This document shows positions 9,364 to 18,320 of a stretch of DNA of 64,000 bases, in pieces (the stretch's first letter is position 1; each line of letters starts with the position of its first letter). Under the pieces are notes generated by a model. It searched no databases. It was given only the letters and a program-made list of their open reading frames with translations, and was not told where the DNA came from. A program made the translations under genes and the position numbers. This DNA comes from Citrobacter sp. Awk 4 (GTDB lineage Bacteria; Pseudomonadota; Gammaproteobacteria; Enterobacterales; Enterobacteriaceae). The stretch spans positions 1 through 64,000 of the forward strand of contig NZ_JANEWG010000008.1 in NCBI RefSeq assembly GCF_028069725.1, written 5' to 3'.

Positions 9364-10296
9364 ATGGACTTTACCCACCAACAGCCTCTGTTTGCCCGGA
9401 AAAATGTGGTTTACCTGAGTGCCGCCTTTTGTTGTTTGCTATGGGGAAGCGCTTACCCGGCGATAAAGAGCGGGTATGAGATCTTCCAGATTGCAACGGA
9501 TGATATCCCCTCAAAAATCGTTTTTGCTGGCTACCGATTTTTATTTGCGGGCATGTTATTGCTGCTGTTGGCGATGGTGCAGCGAAAACCCATTGCCCGC
9601 TTAAGTCCGCAACAGTTTGGTCAGTTAACCATGCTGGGGCTGACGCAAACGTCGCTGCAATATATTTTTTTCTATATTGGCCTCGCCTTCACGACGGGCG
9701 TAAAAGGGTCGATCATGAATGCGACAGGCACCTTTTTTAGCGTGCTGCTGGCGCACTTCATCTATCAGAATGACAAACTCAGCTATAACAAAACGCTCGG
9801 TTGCATTTTGGGATTTATGGGCGTGATGGTGGTCAACTTCAACAACGGCCTGATGGACTTTAATTTTAGTTTGTCAGGAGATGGCTCGGTGGTGATGGCG
9901 GCCTTTATTCTTTCCGCCGCGACGCTTTACGGTAAACGAATCTCTCAGACGGTAGACCCGACGGTTATGACGGGCTATCAGTTAGGGATCGGCGGTCTGG
10001 CACTGGTCGTTGGCGGTTATGCTTGCGGGGGCTCACTGACCGTACACGGAGTCTCTTCTGTGGCGATCCTGGGCTATCTGACGCTGCTCTCGTCGGTGGC
10101 ATTTGCGCTGTGGAGCATTTTGCTCAAATACAACCGCGTGGGGATGATTGCCCCGTTTAATTTTCTGATCCCCGTCTCCGGTGCGGTTCTGTCGGCTATC
10201 TTCCTCGGAGAAAATATCCTGGAGTGGAGATATGCACTGGCGCTGGTGCTGGTGTGCTCGGGGATTTGGTGGGTGAATAAGATTCGTAACGTCTGA
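9364..10296 (+). CDS. DMT-superfamily transporter (EamA domains)
   Basis: A 310-residue inner-membrane protein with about ten membrane segments in two EamA repeats. Typical features are the N-terminal CCLLWGSAYPAIKSG and the end of the first repeat, YKTLGCILGFMGVMVVN-like. Family members export amino acids, metabolites or drugs; nothing in the sequence gives the substrate. The gene occupies the place of yjfZ/ytfA in E. coli. The ribosome site is weak (TTGGA). A REP-like palindrome separates it from the convergent ytfB. Confidence 0.82.
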   Translation: MDFTHQQPLFARKNVVYLSAAFCCLLWGSAYPAIKSGYEIFQIATDDIPSKIVFAGYRFLFAGMLLLLLAMVQRKPIARLSPQQFGQLTMLGLTQTSLQYIFFYIGLAFTTGVKGSIMNATGTFFSVLLAHFIYQNDKLSYNKTLGCILGFMGVMVVNFNNGLMDFNFSLSGDGSVVMAAFILSAATLYGKRISQTVDPTVMTGYQLGIGGLALVVGGYACGGSLTVHGVSSVAILGYLTLLSSVAFALWSILLKYNRVGMIAPFNFLIPVSGAVLSAIFLGENILEWRYALALVLVCSGIWWVNKIRNV

Positions 10297-10302
10297 ACAT
10301 GA

Positions 10303-10334
10303 TAGGCCCGGCAAGCGTTAGCGCCACCGGGCTC
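10303..10334. repeat. REP-like palindrome after the DMT transporter
   Basis: Arms GCCCGG and CCGGGC enclose CAAGCGTTAGCGCCA, a common enterobacterial intergenic palindrome variant. It sits between the convergent ends of the DMT transporter and ytfB and could act as a weak bidirectional terminator. Confidence 0.6.
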
Positions 10335-10338
10335 TCAT

Positions 10339-10992
10339 TTACCGCACGCGAATAAAACTACCATTTGGCTGGCGGGTAAACAGGACTTGCTGGTTATTAC
10401 CGGTATCAATGGTTAAGCCTGTGACCACGCCGCTAGCGTTCTGGCGAATCTGTACCATCTGACCATCTTTAAGGTTGCTGAGCGGTTTACCTGCGCCCTC
10501 TGCCTGTGCCATAGCGTAGACATCCGTGGGCGGAAGCCCATGATCGCGAAACACTTGCGCCAGGGTTTTCCCTGAATCCACACGATAAGAACGCCACTGC
10601 TGGTCAATCCCGCTGTCCTGCTGGAAGGGTTGGGATTGCGCCGGCGCTTGTGTCTGCGGCACCGTTTGTTCCTCTGGCTGCGCGTCCTGAATAGGTTCTG
10701 GGGCGACGGGGGCGACTTGCCCTGGATCATTTTGCGGGGCAACCAGCTGCGCCTGAAGCTGAGCTTCCGTGGGCGGTTGCGACTGCGACTGGAGATCCAA
10801 CTGGGCGTTTCGCGTGACGACTGGCGTCTCGCGGGTGTCGTTAGAAGGAAGCAGGAAGCCGATTACCAGCACAATGGCTGCGGCGATGATGCCACGACGG
10901 TGCAGAGGCGGCAGTGGATCCATGATGCGAAAATTGTCCGGTGCATGCCAGATTTTCGCCAGGGTTGGTTTTAGTTCAAAGCGCCCGGGCAT
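10339..10992 (-). CDS. ytfB: YtfB, OapA-domain cell-division-associated protein
   Basis: 217 residues (E. coli 212). The order is a cytoplasmic N-terminus (MPGRFELKPTLAKIWHAPDNF), one membrane segment (GIIAAAIVLVIGFLLP, residues about 34-49), a long Gln/Pro-rich linker (about 60-130) and a C-terminal OapA/LysM-like domain (about 135-217). Work in E. coli links YtfB to cell division and glycan binding. The linker is a few residues longer than in E. coli, which is common for such low-complexity spacers. It is transcribed divergently from fklB. Confidence 0.92.
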   Translation of the reverse strand: MPGRFELKPTLAKIWHAPDNFRIMDPLPPLHRRGIIAAAIVLVIGFLLPSNDTRETPVVTRNAQLDLQSQSQPPTEAQLQAQLVAPQNDPGQVAPVAPEPIQDAQPEEQTVPQTQAPAQSQPFQQDSGIDQQWRSYRVDSGKTLAQVFRDHGLPPTDVYAMAQAEGAGKPLSNLKDGQMVQIRQNASGVVTGLTIDTGNNQQVLFTRQPNGSFIRVR

Positions 10993-11211
10993 GGCTTTCC
11001 TCCTGCTCCGCTTATCGTTCCTCGATCATAGAGTATAGATGGCTAACGCTATGATGTTCGTCATAATGCCCGCTTTCGTGACTTCAGTGCGGGATATACC
11101 TATTGTTTATGTTTCCCTGCGATTTGTCATCTCTTCCCGAGACAAAGTTTTACCGGATGCAGCGTGGCTGATATGCTTCCCGCTTCTTGATATCCGATGA
11201 AAGGAAATATG

Positions 11212-11832
11212 ATGGCAACCCCGACTTTTGACACTATCGAAGCGCAAGCAAGCTACGGCATTGGTTTGCAGGTAGGCCAGCAACTGAGCGAATCTGGTCT
11301 GGAAGGGCTGTTGCCTGAAGCGCTGGTGGCAGGTATTGCTGATGCGCTGGAAGGCAAACACCCGGCAGTGCCTGTTGATGTGGTTCACCGCGCGCTGCGC
11401 GAGATCCACGAACGTGCCGATGCGGTGCGTCGCGAACGTTTCCAGGCTATGGCCGCTGATGGTGTGAAATACCTGGAAGAAAACCGTGAGAAAGACGGTG
11501 TGAACAGTACGGAGTCCGGTCTGCAATTCCGCGTGATCAACCAGGGTGAAGGCGCTATCCCGGCGCGTATCGATCGTGTACGTGTGCATTACACCGGTAA
11601 ACTGATTGACGGTACCGTGTTTGACAGTTCTGTTGCGCGTGGCGAACCGGCTGAATTCCCGGTTAATGGTGTGATCCCTGGCTGGATCGAAGCGCTGACG
11701 TTGATGCCAGTTGGCTCCAAATGGGAACTGACTATTCCTCAGGAACTGGCGTACGGTGAGCGTGGCGCTGGCGCGTCTATCCCTCCGTTCAGCACGCTGG
11801 TTTTCGAAGTAGAGCTGCTGGAAATTCTGTAA
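11212..11832 (+). CDS. fklB: FklB, FKBP22-type peptidyl-prolyl isomerase
   Basis: 206 residues. The N-terminal FKBP dimerisation domain (about 1-90) is followed by the FKBP catalytic domain, with [16 protein letters not shown] near 125-140 and the C-terminal [25 protein letters not shown]. It is a cytoplasmic isomerase that speeds proline cis-trans steps in folding. The start is the ATG at 11212, which gives the E. coli length of 206, with AAGGA at 11201-11205; an adjacent ATG at 11209 cannot be ruled out. Confidence 0.96.
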   Translation: MATPTFDTIEAQASYGIGLQVGQQLSESGLEGLLPEALVAGIADALEGKHPAVPVDVVHRALREIHERADAVRRERFQAMAADGVKYLEENREKDGVNSTESGLQFRVINQGEGAIPARIDRVRVHYTGKLIDGTVFDSSVARGEPAEFPVNGVIPGWIEALTLMPVGSKWELTIPQELAYGERGAGASIPPFSTLVFEVELLEIL

Positions 11833-12150
11833 GCAGTGACTTCTGTTCCCCTCTTCATTGAGGGGGACAAAAAAAAGAGTGAAAAACCTACAATTAGAGA
11901 GAAGTCGATATTTTATTTTGCAAATGTGCCATCTGCGTGTATTTTTGTGAACTGATTCTCGTTGTTAGAGTGATATGACACTCACTTTAAACACAAAATT
12001 AACATTTTATTTAAATCTTAGTATTCATCCCGCCAATTCTTACCTAATATCGATGAGTCCCGATAACGGGTTCGTCGTAGCATAGATGTACGACAGACAC
12101 ATTAAAGGCCGTAGAGCCTAACAACACAGACAGGTACAGGAAGAAAAAAC
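11833..12150 (+). promoter_or_regulatory. cycA upstream region with GcvB-type target site
   Basis: A gene-free stretch of 318 bases. A hairpin (CCCCTC 11848-11853 with GAGGGG 11860-11865) follows fklB, but an A-run rather than a T-run comes after it. The leader near cycA contains CAACACAGAC just before the ribosome site (about 12119-12130). This is complementary in type to the G/U-rich seed of the small RNA GcvB, which represses cycA in E. coli. The GcvB site is inferred from that knowledge plus the C/A-rich sequence. Confidence 0.45.
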
Positions 12151-13560
12151 ATGGTAGATCAGGTAAAAGTCGGAGCCGTTGAAGAGGCTTCGTCTGAACA
12201 GTCGCTACGGCGCAATCTCACAAACCGTCATATTCAGCTTATCGCCATCGGCGGCGCTATTGGCACTGGCTTGTTCATGGGGTCCGGTAAAACCATCAGC
12301 CTGGCAGGGCCCTCGATCATTTTCGTTTATATGATCATTGGTTTTATGCTCTTTTTCGTGATGCGCGCAATGGGAGAATTGCTGCTCTCGAATCTGGAAT
12401 ACAAATCCTTCAGTGATTTCGCCTCTGACCTGCTCGGACCGTGGGCGGGCTATTTTACCGGCTGGACCTACTGGTTCTGCTGGGTAGTTACCGGGATGGC
12501 CGACGTCGTCGCCATTACCGCCTATGCGCAATTCTGGTTCCCTGGGCTTTCCGACTGGGTGGCCTCACTGGCGGTGATTATCCTGCTGCTGAGCCTCAAC
12601 CTTGCCACCGTAAAAATGTTCGGTGAGATGGAGTTCTGGTTTGCGATGATCAAAATTGTTGCCATCGTGGGGCTGATCGTTGTCGGTCTGGTGATGGTGA
12701 TGATGCACTTCCAGTCGCCAACCGGGGTAGAAGCCTCGTTTACTCACCTGTGGAATGACGGCGGCTGGTTCCCGAAAGGCTTAAGCGGCTTCTTTGCCGG
12801 TTTCCAGATAGCGGTATTTGCCTTCGTGGGTATTGAGCTGGTGGGGACGACTGCGGCGGAAACCAAAGATCCGGAGAAATCCCTGCCGCGCGCAATCAAC
12901 TCGATTCCGATTCGTATCATCATGTTCTACGTCTTCGCGCTGATCATCATCATGTCGGTGACGCCGTGGAGCTCAGTCGTACCGACCAAGAGCCCGTTTG
13001 TGGAACTGTTTGTGTTGGTTGGTCTGCCTGCTGCTGCCAGTCTGATTAACTTTGTGGTGCTGACGTCCGCTGCATCTTCCGCGAACAGCGGCGTGTTCTC
13101 CACCAGCCGTATGTTATTCGGCCTGGCGCAGGAAGGGGTTGCGCCGAGTGCGTTTGCGAAGCTGTCTAAACGTGCTGTTCCGGCAAAAGGGCTGACCTTC
13201 TCCTGTATCTGCCTGCTGGGCGGTGTGGTGATGCTGTACGTTAACCCGAGCGTGATTGGTGCATTTACGATGATCACCACCGTGTCGGCGATTCTGTTTA
13301 TGTTCGTCTGGACCATCATTCTGTGCTCGTACCTGGTGTACCGCAAACAGCGTCCGCATCTGCATGAGAAATCGATTTACAAGATGCCGTGGGGCAAGAT
13401 GATGTGCTGGGTGTGCATGGCGTTCTTCGTGTTCGTGCTGGTACTGCTGACGCTGGAAGAGGATACCCGTCAGGCGCTGATCGTCACACCGCTGTGGTTC
13501 ATCGCGCTGGGTCTCGGCTGGTTGTTTATTGGCAAGAAACGTATGGCTGGCGTACGTTAA
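12151..13560 (+). CDS. cycA: CycA, D-serine/D-alanine/glycine:H+ symporter
   Basis: 469 residues (E. coli 470), an APC-superfamily amino acid permease with 12 membrane segments. The first segment has GGAIGTGLFMGSGKT near residue 34-48, the substrate-binding helix motif of the family. CycA takes up glycine, D-alanine, D-serine and D-cycloserine and is a well-known D-cycloserine resistance locus; the frame here is intact. The ATG follows AGGAAGAAAAAAC. A REP plus a terminator-like hairpin follow. Confidence 0.96.
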   Translation: MVDQVKVGAVEEASSEQSLRRNLTNRHIQLIAIGGAIGTGLFMGSGKTISLAGPSIIFVYMIIGFMLFFVMRAMGELLLSNLEYKSFSDFASDLLGPWAGYFTGWTYWFCWVVTGMADVVAITAYAQFWFPGLSDWVASLAVIILLLSLNLATVKMFGEMEFWFAMIKIVAIVGLIVVGLVMVMMHFQSPTGVEASFTHLWNDGGWFPKGLSGFFAGFQIAVFAFVGIELVGTTAAETKDPEKSLPRAINSIPIRIIMFYVFALIIIMSVTPWSSVVPTKSPFVELFVLVGLPAAASLINFVVLTSAASSANSGVFSTSRMLFGLAQEGVAPSAFAKLSKRAVPAKGLTFSCICLLGGVVMLYVNPSVIGAFTMITTVSAILFMFVWTIILCSYLVYRKQRPHLHEKSIYKMPWGKMMCWVCMAFFVFVLVLLTLEEDTRQALIVTPLWFIALGLGWLFIGKKRMAGVR

Positions 13561-13565
13561 TCCGA

Positions 13566-13596
13566 TAGCCGGATGGCGTTTCGCTTATCCGGCCTG
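13566..13596. repeat. REP element after cycA
   Basis: GCCGGATGGCGTTTCGCTTATCCGGCCTG is a standard enterobacterial REP sequence (Y/Z family), placed right after the cycA stop and just before a second palindrome. Confidence 0.85.
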
Positions 13597-13614
13597 GAAA
13601 GGCTCGAAATGTAG

Positions 13615-13648
13615 GCCCGGTAAGCGGTAACGCCACCGGGCATTTTTT
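13615..13648 (+). terminator. REP-like terminator of cycA
   Basis: Stem GCCCGGT (13615-13621) with ACCGGGC (13635-13641) followed by ATTTTTTT on the + strand, a good intrinsic terminator for cycA. The T-run ends at the stop codon of the convergent ytfE. Confidence 0.82.
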
Positions 13649-14310
13649 TACTCTCCAGCCAGCGCACGCGGGAACAGAACGTTGTTCTCCAGACTGATGT
13701 GTTCCATCAAATCGTCGATCAATTCATTAATACCGTTGTACATCGCTTTCCAGGTCGTGCAGGCTTCCGGCGGTGGTGTGACGTTATTGGTGGTGTGCTT
13801 GATCACTTCCAGTAGCTCACCTGCGTCATCGTGCTCGCTTTCCATTACGCTTATCGGGCCCATCGCCTGACTTCCCATTCCCTGCTTGATCATCGGGAAC
13901 AGGATCTGCTCTTCTTTCATCATGTGGCTGGAAAGTTCCTGATGCAGCATGGTCAGATATTTCGCCAGACCTTTCGGAACGCTGGGTTTATCGGCGTGTA
14001 CGCGTTCTACTTTGGTGGCCTGCAGAATCAGTTCCGGCAGTTGCTCACGGTGGCGGTCATGATAACGCACAATGATGTGGTTGATGATTTCGGTGAGTTC
14101 TGCGGTACGCCAGTCTTTCTCAATCGGCTGTTCAGCAAGCGCTGCCAGTTGCGCTTCGATAGCGTCGACATCCAGCTCTTTACGCGCGGCCGCGCGCGCC
14201 AGCGTCTGCTTACCGCCGCAGCAGTAATCCATATCGTACTTACGAAACAGCGCCGAAGCGCGAGGGATCGAGAGCGCCAGTTCACCTAAAGGTTGATCGC
14301 GATAAGACAT
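13648..14310 (-). CDS. ytfE: YtfE (RIC), di-iron repair-of-iron-centres protein
   Basis: 220 residues, as in E. coli. The N-terminal ScdA_N part ([29 protein letters not shown] near residue 29-38) is followed by a hemerythrin-like four-helix domain whose histidines and glutamates ([49 protein letters not shown]) bind a di-iron centre. RIC helps repair Fe-S clusters damaged by nitric oxide and hydrogen peroxide. An NsrR-type palindrome lies just upstream, fitting its known NO control. Confidence 0.97.
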   Translation of the reverse strand: MSYRDQPLGELALSIPRASALFRKYDMDYCCGGKQTLARAAARKELDVDAIEAQLAALAEQPIEKDWRTAELTEIINHIIVRYHDRHREQLPELILQATKVERVHADKPSVPKGLAKYLTMLHQELSSHMMKEEQILFPMIKQGMGSQAMGPISVMESEHDDAGELLEVIKHTTNNVTPPPEACTTWKAMYNGINELIDDLMEHISLENNVLFPRALAGE

Positions 14311-14336
14311 AGCTGTTACCTCATTCTCAGTAATAT

Positions 14337-14359
14337 AAGATGTATATTAAATACATCTT
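14337..14359 (-). promoter_or_regulatory. NsrR operator of ytfE
   Basis: A perfect 9-base inverted repeat, AAGATGTAT (14337-14345) and ATACATCTT (14351-14359), with a five-base spacer, lies 27-49 bases upstream of the ytfE start. This agrees closely with the known NsrR motif (AAGATG followed by a spacer and CATCTT) that controls ytfE in E. coli. NsrR, a nitric-oxide-sensing Fe-S repressor, would release it under NO stress. Confidence 0.85.
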
Positions 14360-14489
14360 TAAGGCGAAGATATACCTCTTTCGAGTCAGAATGAAGTGTG
14401 ATGATTGTCACGAAATTTTCTTATTCTCTTAAGATGCTGAATCTTATTAAAAAGAACTGAAAATCCGCTTTGGTCGCCGACGGCAGGAT

Positions 14490-14516
14490 TAAATAAGCTG
14501 GCGGCACTGCCGATAG
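14490..14516 (+). promoter_or_regulatory. Sigma-28 (FliA) promoter of the chemoreceptor gene
   Basis: TAAA (14490-14493), then exactly 15 bases, then GCCGATAG (14509-14516). This matches the class 3 flagellar consensus TAAA-N15-GCCGATAA at 11 of 12 positions. It lies 40 bases upstream of the chemoreceptor start codon at 14556. The receptor is thus probably expressed with flagella. Confidence 0.82.
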
Positions 14517-14555
14517 TTAGACCTCAGGCAATCCTTGCATAAGAAAAGGCAACAG

Positions 14556-16127
14556 ATGTTCAAACGGATCAAAGTCATCACCTTACTGATAATCGTGCTA
14601 CTCGCTCTGGGCGCGATGCAGATCATTTCCGCAGGCGTTTTTATCGGTGCGCTCAACCACGACAAACAAAACTTCACCGTGTCACAACTTTCCAGCCAGA
14701 ACGTGGCGGAATTTACCGATGCGTGGATCAGCCTGAACCAGGCGCGCGTGACGCTCAACCGGGGTATGCTGCGGCTGCAAGGTAATATGGCCAATCAGAT
14801 CAATGGCGGGCAGTTGAATGAACTGGTGAATGCCGCGAACCGTATGCTGGCAGAGGCAAAGCGTCATTACGACAACTACTACGCATTGCCGGAAACGCCG
14901 GGTCTGGATGAAAAACTGGCTGACAGGCTGGAAGAGCAATACGGCCTCTACTCGGCCACGCTGGCGAAAATGAACATTCTATTGGCTGAAGGTAAGCTGG
15001 AAGAGATGTTCAGGCAGAATGCCGAACAAAAACAGACGGCTATGCAGGCGGTTTACCACGAGTGGCGTACCGCGCAGGCTGAACTGGCAAATGCAGGGAT
15101 GCGGGATAACGAAAACGACTATCAGCGTATCCTGTGGATCCTGACCCTCATTATGTTGGCGGTCGTGGCGGTGATCGTCATCAGCTGGATTGCCATGCAG
15201 CGTGTGTTGCTGAAACCGCTGCATGATGTGATGGCGCATATTCGCCATATTGCGGCGGGTGATCTGACCCACCGCATTCAGACGGAAGGCAGCAACGAAA
15301 TGGCGCTGCTGGCGCGTAATCTTCACGAGATGCAGCAGGCGCTGGCGAACACCGTCAGCGTGGTACGCGACGGGGCCGATACCATCTATACCGGCGCAGG
15401 GGAAATTTCAGCGGGCAGCAACGATCTCTCTTCACGGACAGAACAGCAGGCGGCATCACTGGAAGAAACGGCGGCCAGTATGGAGCAGCTTACTGCGACC
15501 GTGAAGCAAAATGCGGACAATGCGCGTCAGGCGACCAATCTGGCGCGCAATGCTTCTGAGACGGCGCAGAAAGGCGGTAAGGTGGTGGATGGCGTGGTGC
15601 GTACCATGGATGAAATCGCCACCAGTTCCAGCAAAATTGCCCAGATCACCAGCGTGATTGACGGCATTGCGTTCCAGACTAATATTCTGGCGCTGAATGC
15701 GGCGGTGGAAGCGGCGCGGGCGGGAGAGCAAGGGCGCGGTTTCGCCGTGGTTGCAGGCGAAGTGCGTACCCTGGCGCAGCGTAGCGCGCAGGCGGCAAAA
15801 GAGATTAAGGCGTTAATCGACGACTCTGGCAATCGGGTGAGCGCAGGCGCGGCGCTGGTGAATGAAGCCGGTGAAACTATGGCGGAGATTGTGAGTGCAG
15901 TCACCCGAGTCACCGACATCATGGGTGAAATTGCTTCCGCATCTGACGAGCAAAGCCGGGGCATCGATCAAGTCGGTCAGGCGGTTGCAGAAATGGATCG
16001 CGTGACGCAGCAGAACGCCTCGCTGGTGGAAGAATCAGCCTCTGCTGCTGCAGCGTTGGAAGAGCAGGCTGCACGTCTGAATCAGACGGTCGCCGTGTTT
16101 AACGTTTCGCGCCGGACGGCGGCGTAA
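14556..16127 (+). CDS. Methyl-accepting chemotaxis receptor (Tsr/Tar type)
   Basis: 523 residues from the ATG at 14556 ([11 protein letters not shown]). Order: membrane segment 1 (about 7-30), periplasmic four-helix ligand domain (about 31-190), membrane segment 2 (about 193-215), HAMP (about 216-270), then the methylation helices and the conserved tip [19 protein letters not shown]. The ligand domain keeps arginines in [12 protein letters not shown], the pattern that grips the carboxylate of amino acids or dicarboxylates in Tsr, Tar and Tcp. The protein ends FNVSRRTAA and lacks the NWETF-type pentapeptide that tethers CheR and CheB, so it is a low-abundance type. The ligand cannot be told from sequence. 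Confidence 0.93.
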   Translation: MFKRIKVITLLIIVLLALGAMQIISAGVFIGALNHDKQNFTVSQLSSQNVAEFTDAWISLNQARVTLNRGMLRLQGNMANQINGGQLNELVNAANRMLAEAKRHYDNYYALPETPGLDEKLADRLEEQYGLYSATLAKMNILLAEGKLEEMFRQNAEQKQTAMQAVYHEWRTAQAELANAGMRDNENDYQRILWILTLIMLAVVAVIVISWIAMQRVLLKPLHDVMAHIRHIAAGDLTHRIQTEGSNEMALLARNLHEMQQALANTVSVVRDGADTIYTGAGEISAGSNDLSSRTEQQAASLEETAASMEQLTATVKQNADNARQATNLARNASETAQKGGKVVDGVVRTMDEIATSSSKIAQITSVIDGIAFQTNILALNAAVEAARAGEQGRGFAVVAGEVRTLAQRSAQAAKEIKALIDDSGNRVSAGAALVNEAGETMAEIVSAVTRVTDIMGEIASASDEQSRGIDQVGQAVAEMDRVTQQNASLVEESASAAAALEEQAARLNQTVAVFNVSRRTAA

Positions 16128-16130
16128 ACA

Positions 16131-16176
16131 TCTTATCCGGCCTACGCGCTATGACGTCGTAGGCCGTATAAACGCC
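16131..16176. repeat. REP-like inverted repeat between the chemoreceptor and ytfF
   Basis: CTTATCCGGCCTACG followed by CGTAGGCCGTATAAACG forms an imperfect long palindrome of REP type, between the convergent ends of the chemoreceptor gene and ytfF. Confidence 0.7.
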
Positions 16177-16192
16177 ACACTCTCTGGCAACA

Positions 16193-17158
16193 TCACGACT
16201 CTGAAACCGCGATGATGCCCGGCTTCTCCGGTTTTGCTCTTACTGCAATCACCACCCCAATCACCAGCAATACAATCCCGCTCAGCGTCAGCAGTGGCGG
16301 CATTTCTTCCCGCAGAATAAAGGTGTACAGAAGACCCGCTAATGTCTCGAAGACAATCAAGGGGCCGAGGATAACCGTTGGCAAGCGTTGGCTGGCCACG
16401 TTCCAGCATAATGCGCCTACCCATGAACAGAGGATCGCAATGGCCACCATCAGGCCGATAAACACCACTGGGCGCGGCCCAAAGGGCAGTTCAAAAATGG
16501 GTGTTTGCCCACTGAGCCAGAGGCAAGCCGCGACATACCCAAGCAAAGAAACAGGCAGTGTGACCAGCGCCTGCGCCGTTGCCCACATCATCGGGTGTTT
16601 ATCCGGATTCTCGCGTAACCAGCGGGCGTTACGCAGCGCATACCATGCCCAACACACCACAGAGATCAGCGCCAGGGCGATACCTGAACCGTAGCGCCAG
16701 CCGTTAAAATCGGGCATTCCCTGATCCAACTCCGCAACATTCACGCAGAGTAGCCCAATGCCGATCAACACCAGTGCGGGCGTTAAGCGTAGCCAGGATA
16801 ATTTGCCGTCGCGCTGGCTATAAAGCAGGTTGGCAAATACCGGGATCACCACCGGCAGCGTTCCGATGATCATCGTTGAGACGGGAGCGCCGGTGCGCTG
16901 GATCGCGCTTGCCAGGCAGAAGTAATAAATCAGATTGCCCATCATCGTCAGCGCCAGCGCAGTCAGCCAGTCTTTACGCGTCAACTGGCGAAGGCGCACG
17001 CGACCAAGCCAGGCGATGGGTAACGCGATCAACCCCAGTGCCAGATAACGCCCCATCGCCTGCAATACCGCCGGGTATTCCGGTACGATCAACGGCCCGA
17101 CAAAAATCAGTCCCCACATCAGCCCCGCCAGCAGGGCATACAACACACCGCTAATCAT
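16193..17158 (-). CDS. ytfF: YtfF, DMT/EamA-family inner-membrane transporter
   Basis: 321 residues from MISGVLYALLAGLMWGLIFVG, the E. coli YtfF length. Ten membrane segments are arranged as two EamA repeats (FCLASAIQRTGAPVSTMIIGTLPVVIPV in the first; LGPLIVFETLAGLLYTF in the second). The substrate is unknown. An in-frame GTG at 17170 would add four residues. An AraC-type regulator lies upstream on the same strand with a gap of 75 bases, so it may be cotranscribed or may control ytfF. Confidence 0.9.
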   Translation of the reverse strand: MISGVLYALLAGLMWGLIFVGPLIVPEYPAVLQAMGRYLALGLIALPIAWLGRVRLRQLTRKDWLTALALTMMGNLIYYFCLASAIQRTGAPVSTMIIGTLPVVIPVFANLLYSQRDGKLSWLRLTPALVLIGIGLLCVNVAELDQGMPDFNGWRYGSGIALALISVVCWAWYALRNARWLRENPDKHPMMWATAQALVTLPVSLLGYVAACLWLSGQTPIFELPFGPRPVVFIGLMVAIAILCSWVGALCWNVASQRLPTVILGPLIVFETLAGLLYTFILREEMPPLLTLSGIVLLVIGVVIAVRAKPEKPGIIAVSES

Positions 17159-17233
17159 TTTTATATCCACATTATTGAACGTAGTGAGAAGTGTAGGCAG
17201 GGAATACGCGCCCGTATTGTATGAGATTGCTGA

Positions 17234-18088
17234 TTAGCCGGAGAACACCTGCTTTTGGTAGCGTACCGGGGTGATGCCGTAGCGATGCGTAAATGTCCGG
17301 GTGAGATGGGATTGATCGGTCAACCCGGTGGCCGCAGCCACCTCTGCTGCGGGCATACCGTGGGTGAGAAATGTCTTTGCCCGCCACAGTCGAATTGCCA
17401 TCAGCATTTGATGCGGCGTCACGTGGAAATGGGCTTTGAACTGGCGCTGAAAATGCCAGGGGCTTAGCGACATGACGCGCGCCAGCTCATCCAGCGTGAC
17501 AGGATGCATATAATTATCATGCAGATACTCGCGTACGCGATCAAAACGATGTGCGCCTTCGCGCAGCGTCGGTGCATGACGCGCCAGGGGCTGGAAAGTG
17601 TCGATAAGGGAGAGCAGCAGACCTTTTTGCGCCAGCGGATCGTCCGCGTGCCAGAGTCCCTGGATCAGCGTACAAATTTGGCGCGATCGTAACGGATCGT
17701 GGCGCGTAACGTCCTGAAACCACCAGTGACGGATCCCGGTCACCTCTTCCAGCAGATCGGGTTCCAGATAGATCATACGGTAGCGCCAGCCGTCCGCCGT
17801 GTCGGCCTCACCGGTATGCAGCTCATCGGGATTCATCGTGACGACGGATTGCGCGGGGGCAACATATTGTGTACCGCGATAGCGAAAGCGTTCGGCTCCG
17901 GCTTCTATCGCACCGATACCGAACGCTTCATGGGTATGGGGTTCAAAGGCGTAACGCGAAATGTGGGCATGATAAAGTTCAACGCCGGGAACCTGCGCCA
18001 GATGGCGAAAACGGGCGCTGTCTTTCTCATCAATAAACTGTTCGGGTACGCCTTGCACGGTGTCTCTCCCCAGGAACCATCGTTTCAT
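17234..18088 (-). CDS. AraC-family transcriptional regulator
   Basis: 284 residues from the ATG at 18088. The N-terminal cupin-type effector domain (VELYHAHISRYAFEPHTHEAFGIGAIEAGAERFRYRG-like, residues about 35-85) is followed by two AraC helix-turn-helix units: LDELARVMSLSPWHFQRQFKAHF near 190-212 and AEVAAATGLTDQSHLTRTFTHRYGITPVRYQ at the end. Such AraC proteins next to EamA exporters often control the exporter. In E. coli the place between ytfF and cpdB holds qorB and qorR, not this gene. A longer frame would use a TTG at 18121. Confidence 0.87.
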   Translation of the reverse strand: MKRWFLGRDTVQGVPEQFIDEKDSARFRHLAQVPGVELYHAHISRYAFEPHTHEAFGIGAIEAGAERFRYRGTQYVAPAQSVVTMNPDELHTGEADTADGWRYRMIYLEPDLLEEVTGIRHWWFQDVTRHDPLRSRQICTLIQGLWHADDPLAQKGLLLSLIDTFQPLARHAPTLREGAHRFDRVREYLHDNYMHPVTLDELARVMSLSPWHFQRQFKAHFHVTPHQMLMAIRLWRAKTFLTHGMPAAEVAAATGLTDQSHLTRTFTHRYGITPVRYQKQVFSG

Positions 18089-18223
18089 TATCAGAGATGA
18101 CTCCCGGGGATGCCACTGCAATTAACTAATTTTTAACACCTACAGGAGGCTTTTGACGCTCTCCGTCAGTTATGGCCGTCATCGAACAGCCCCCCAGTGC
18201 TGGGTGAGCAGGTCAGCGATAAA

Positions 18224-18311
18224 GTGCCTGATGGCGCTTTGCTTATCCGACCTACAAAAAGCACTGCTCTGTAGGCCGGATAAGACGCTCTGGCGTCGCC
18301 ATCCGGCAATG
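18224..18311. repeat. BIME: two REP units between the AraC gene and cpdB
   Basis: Two REP palindromes in opposite orientation: GTGCCTGATGGCGCTTTGCTTATCCGACCTAC (18224-18255, quoted here only by its ends GTGCCTGATG and CGACCTAC) and a second that begins GTAGGCCGGATAAGACGC (18271) and ends GCCATCCGGCAATG. Such pairs bind DNA gyrase or IHF and can stabilise the 3' end of transcripts, here that of cpdB. Confidence 0.9.
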
Positions 18312-18320
18312 AAGGGAGCG

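Noticed and set aside
11846..11877. Hairpin after fklB as an intrinsic terminator
   Set aside because: The stem is good (CCCCTC/GAGGGG) but is followed by an A-run, not a T-run, on + and has no T-run on - either. It is mentioned only as a hairpin.
18121..18320. Possible CRISPR-like repeat because of recurring GGCCGGATAAG units
   Set aside because: The units are REP palindromes that occur singly or in pairs at many intergenic places. There are no regular spacers and no cas genes.
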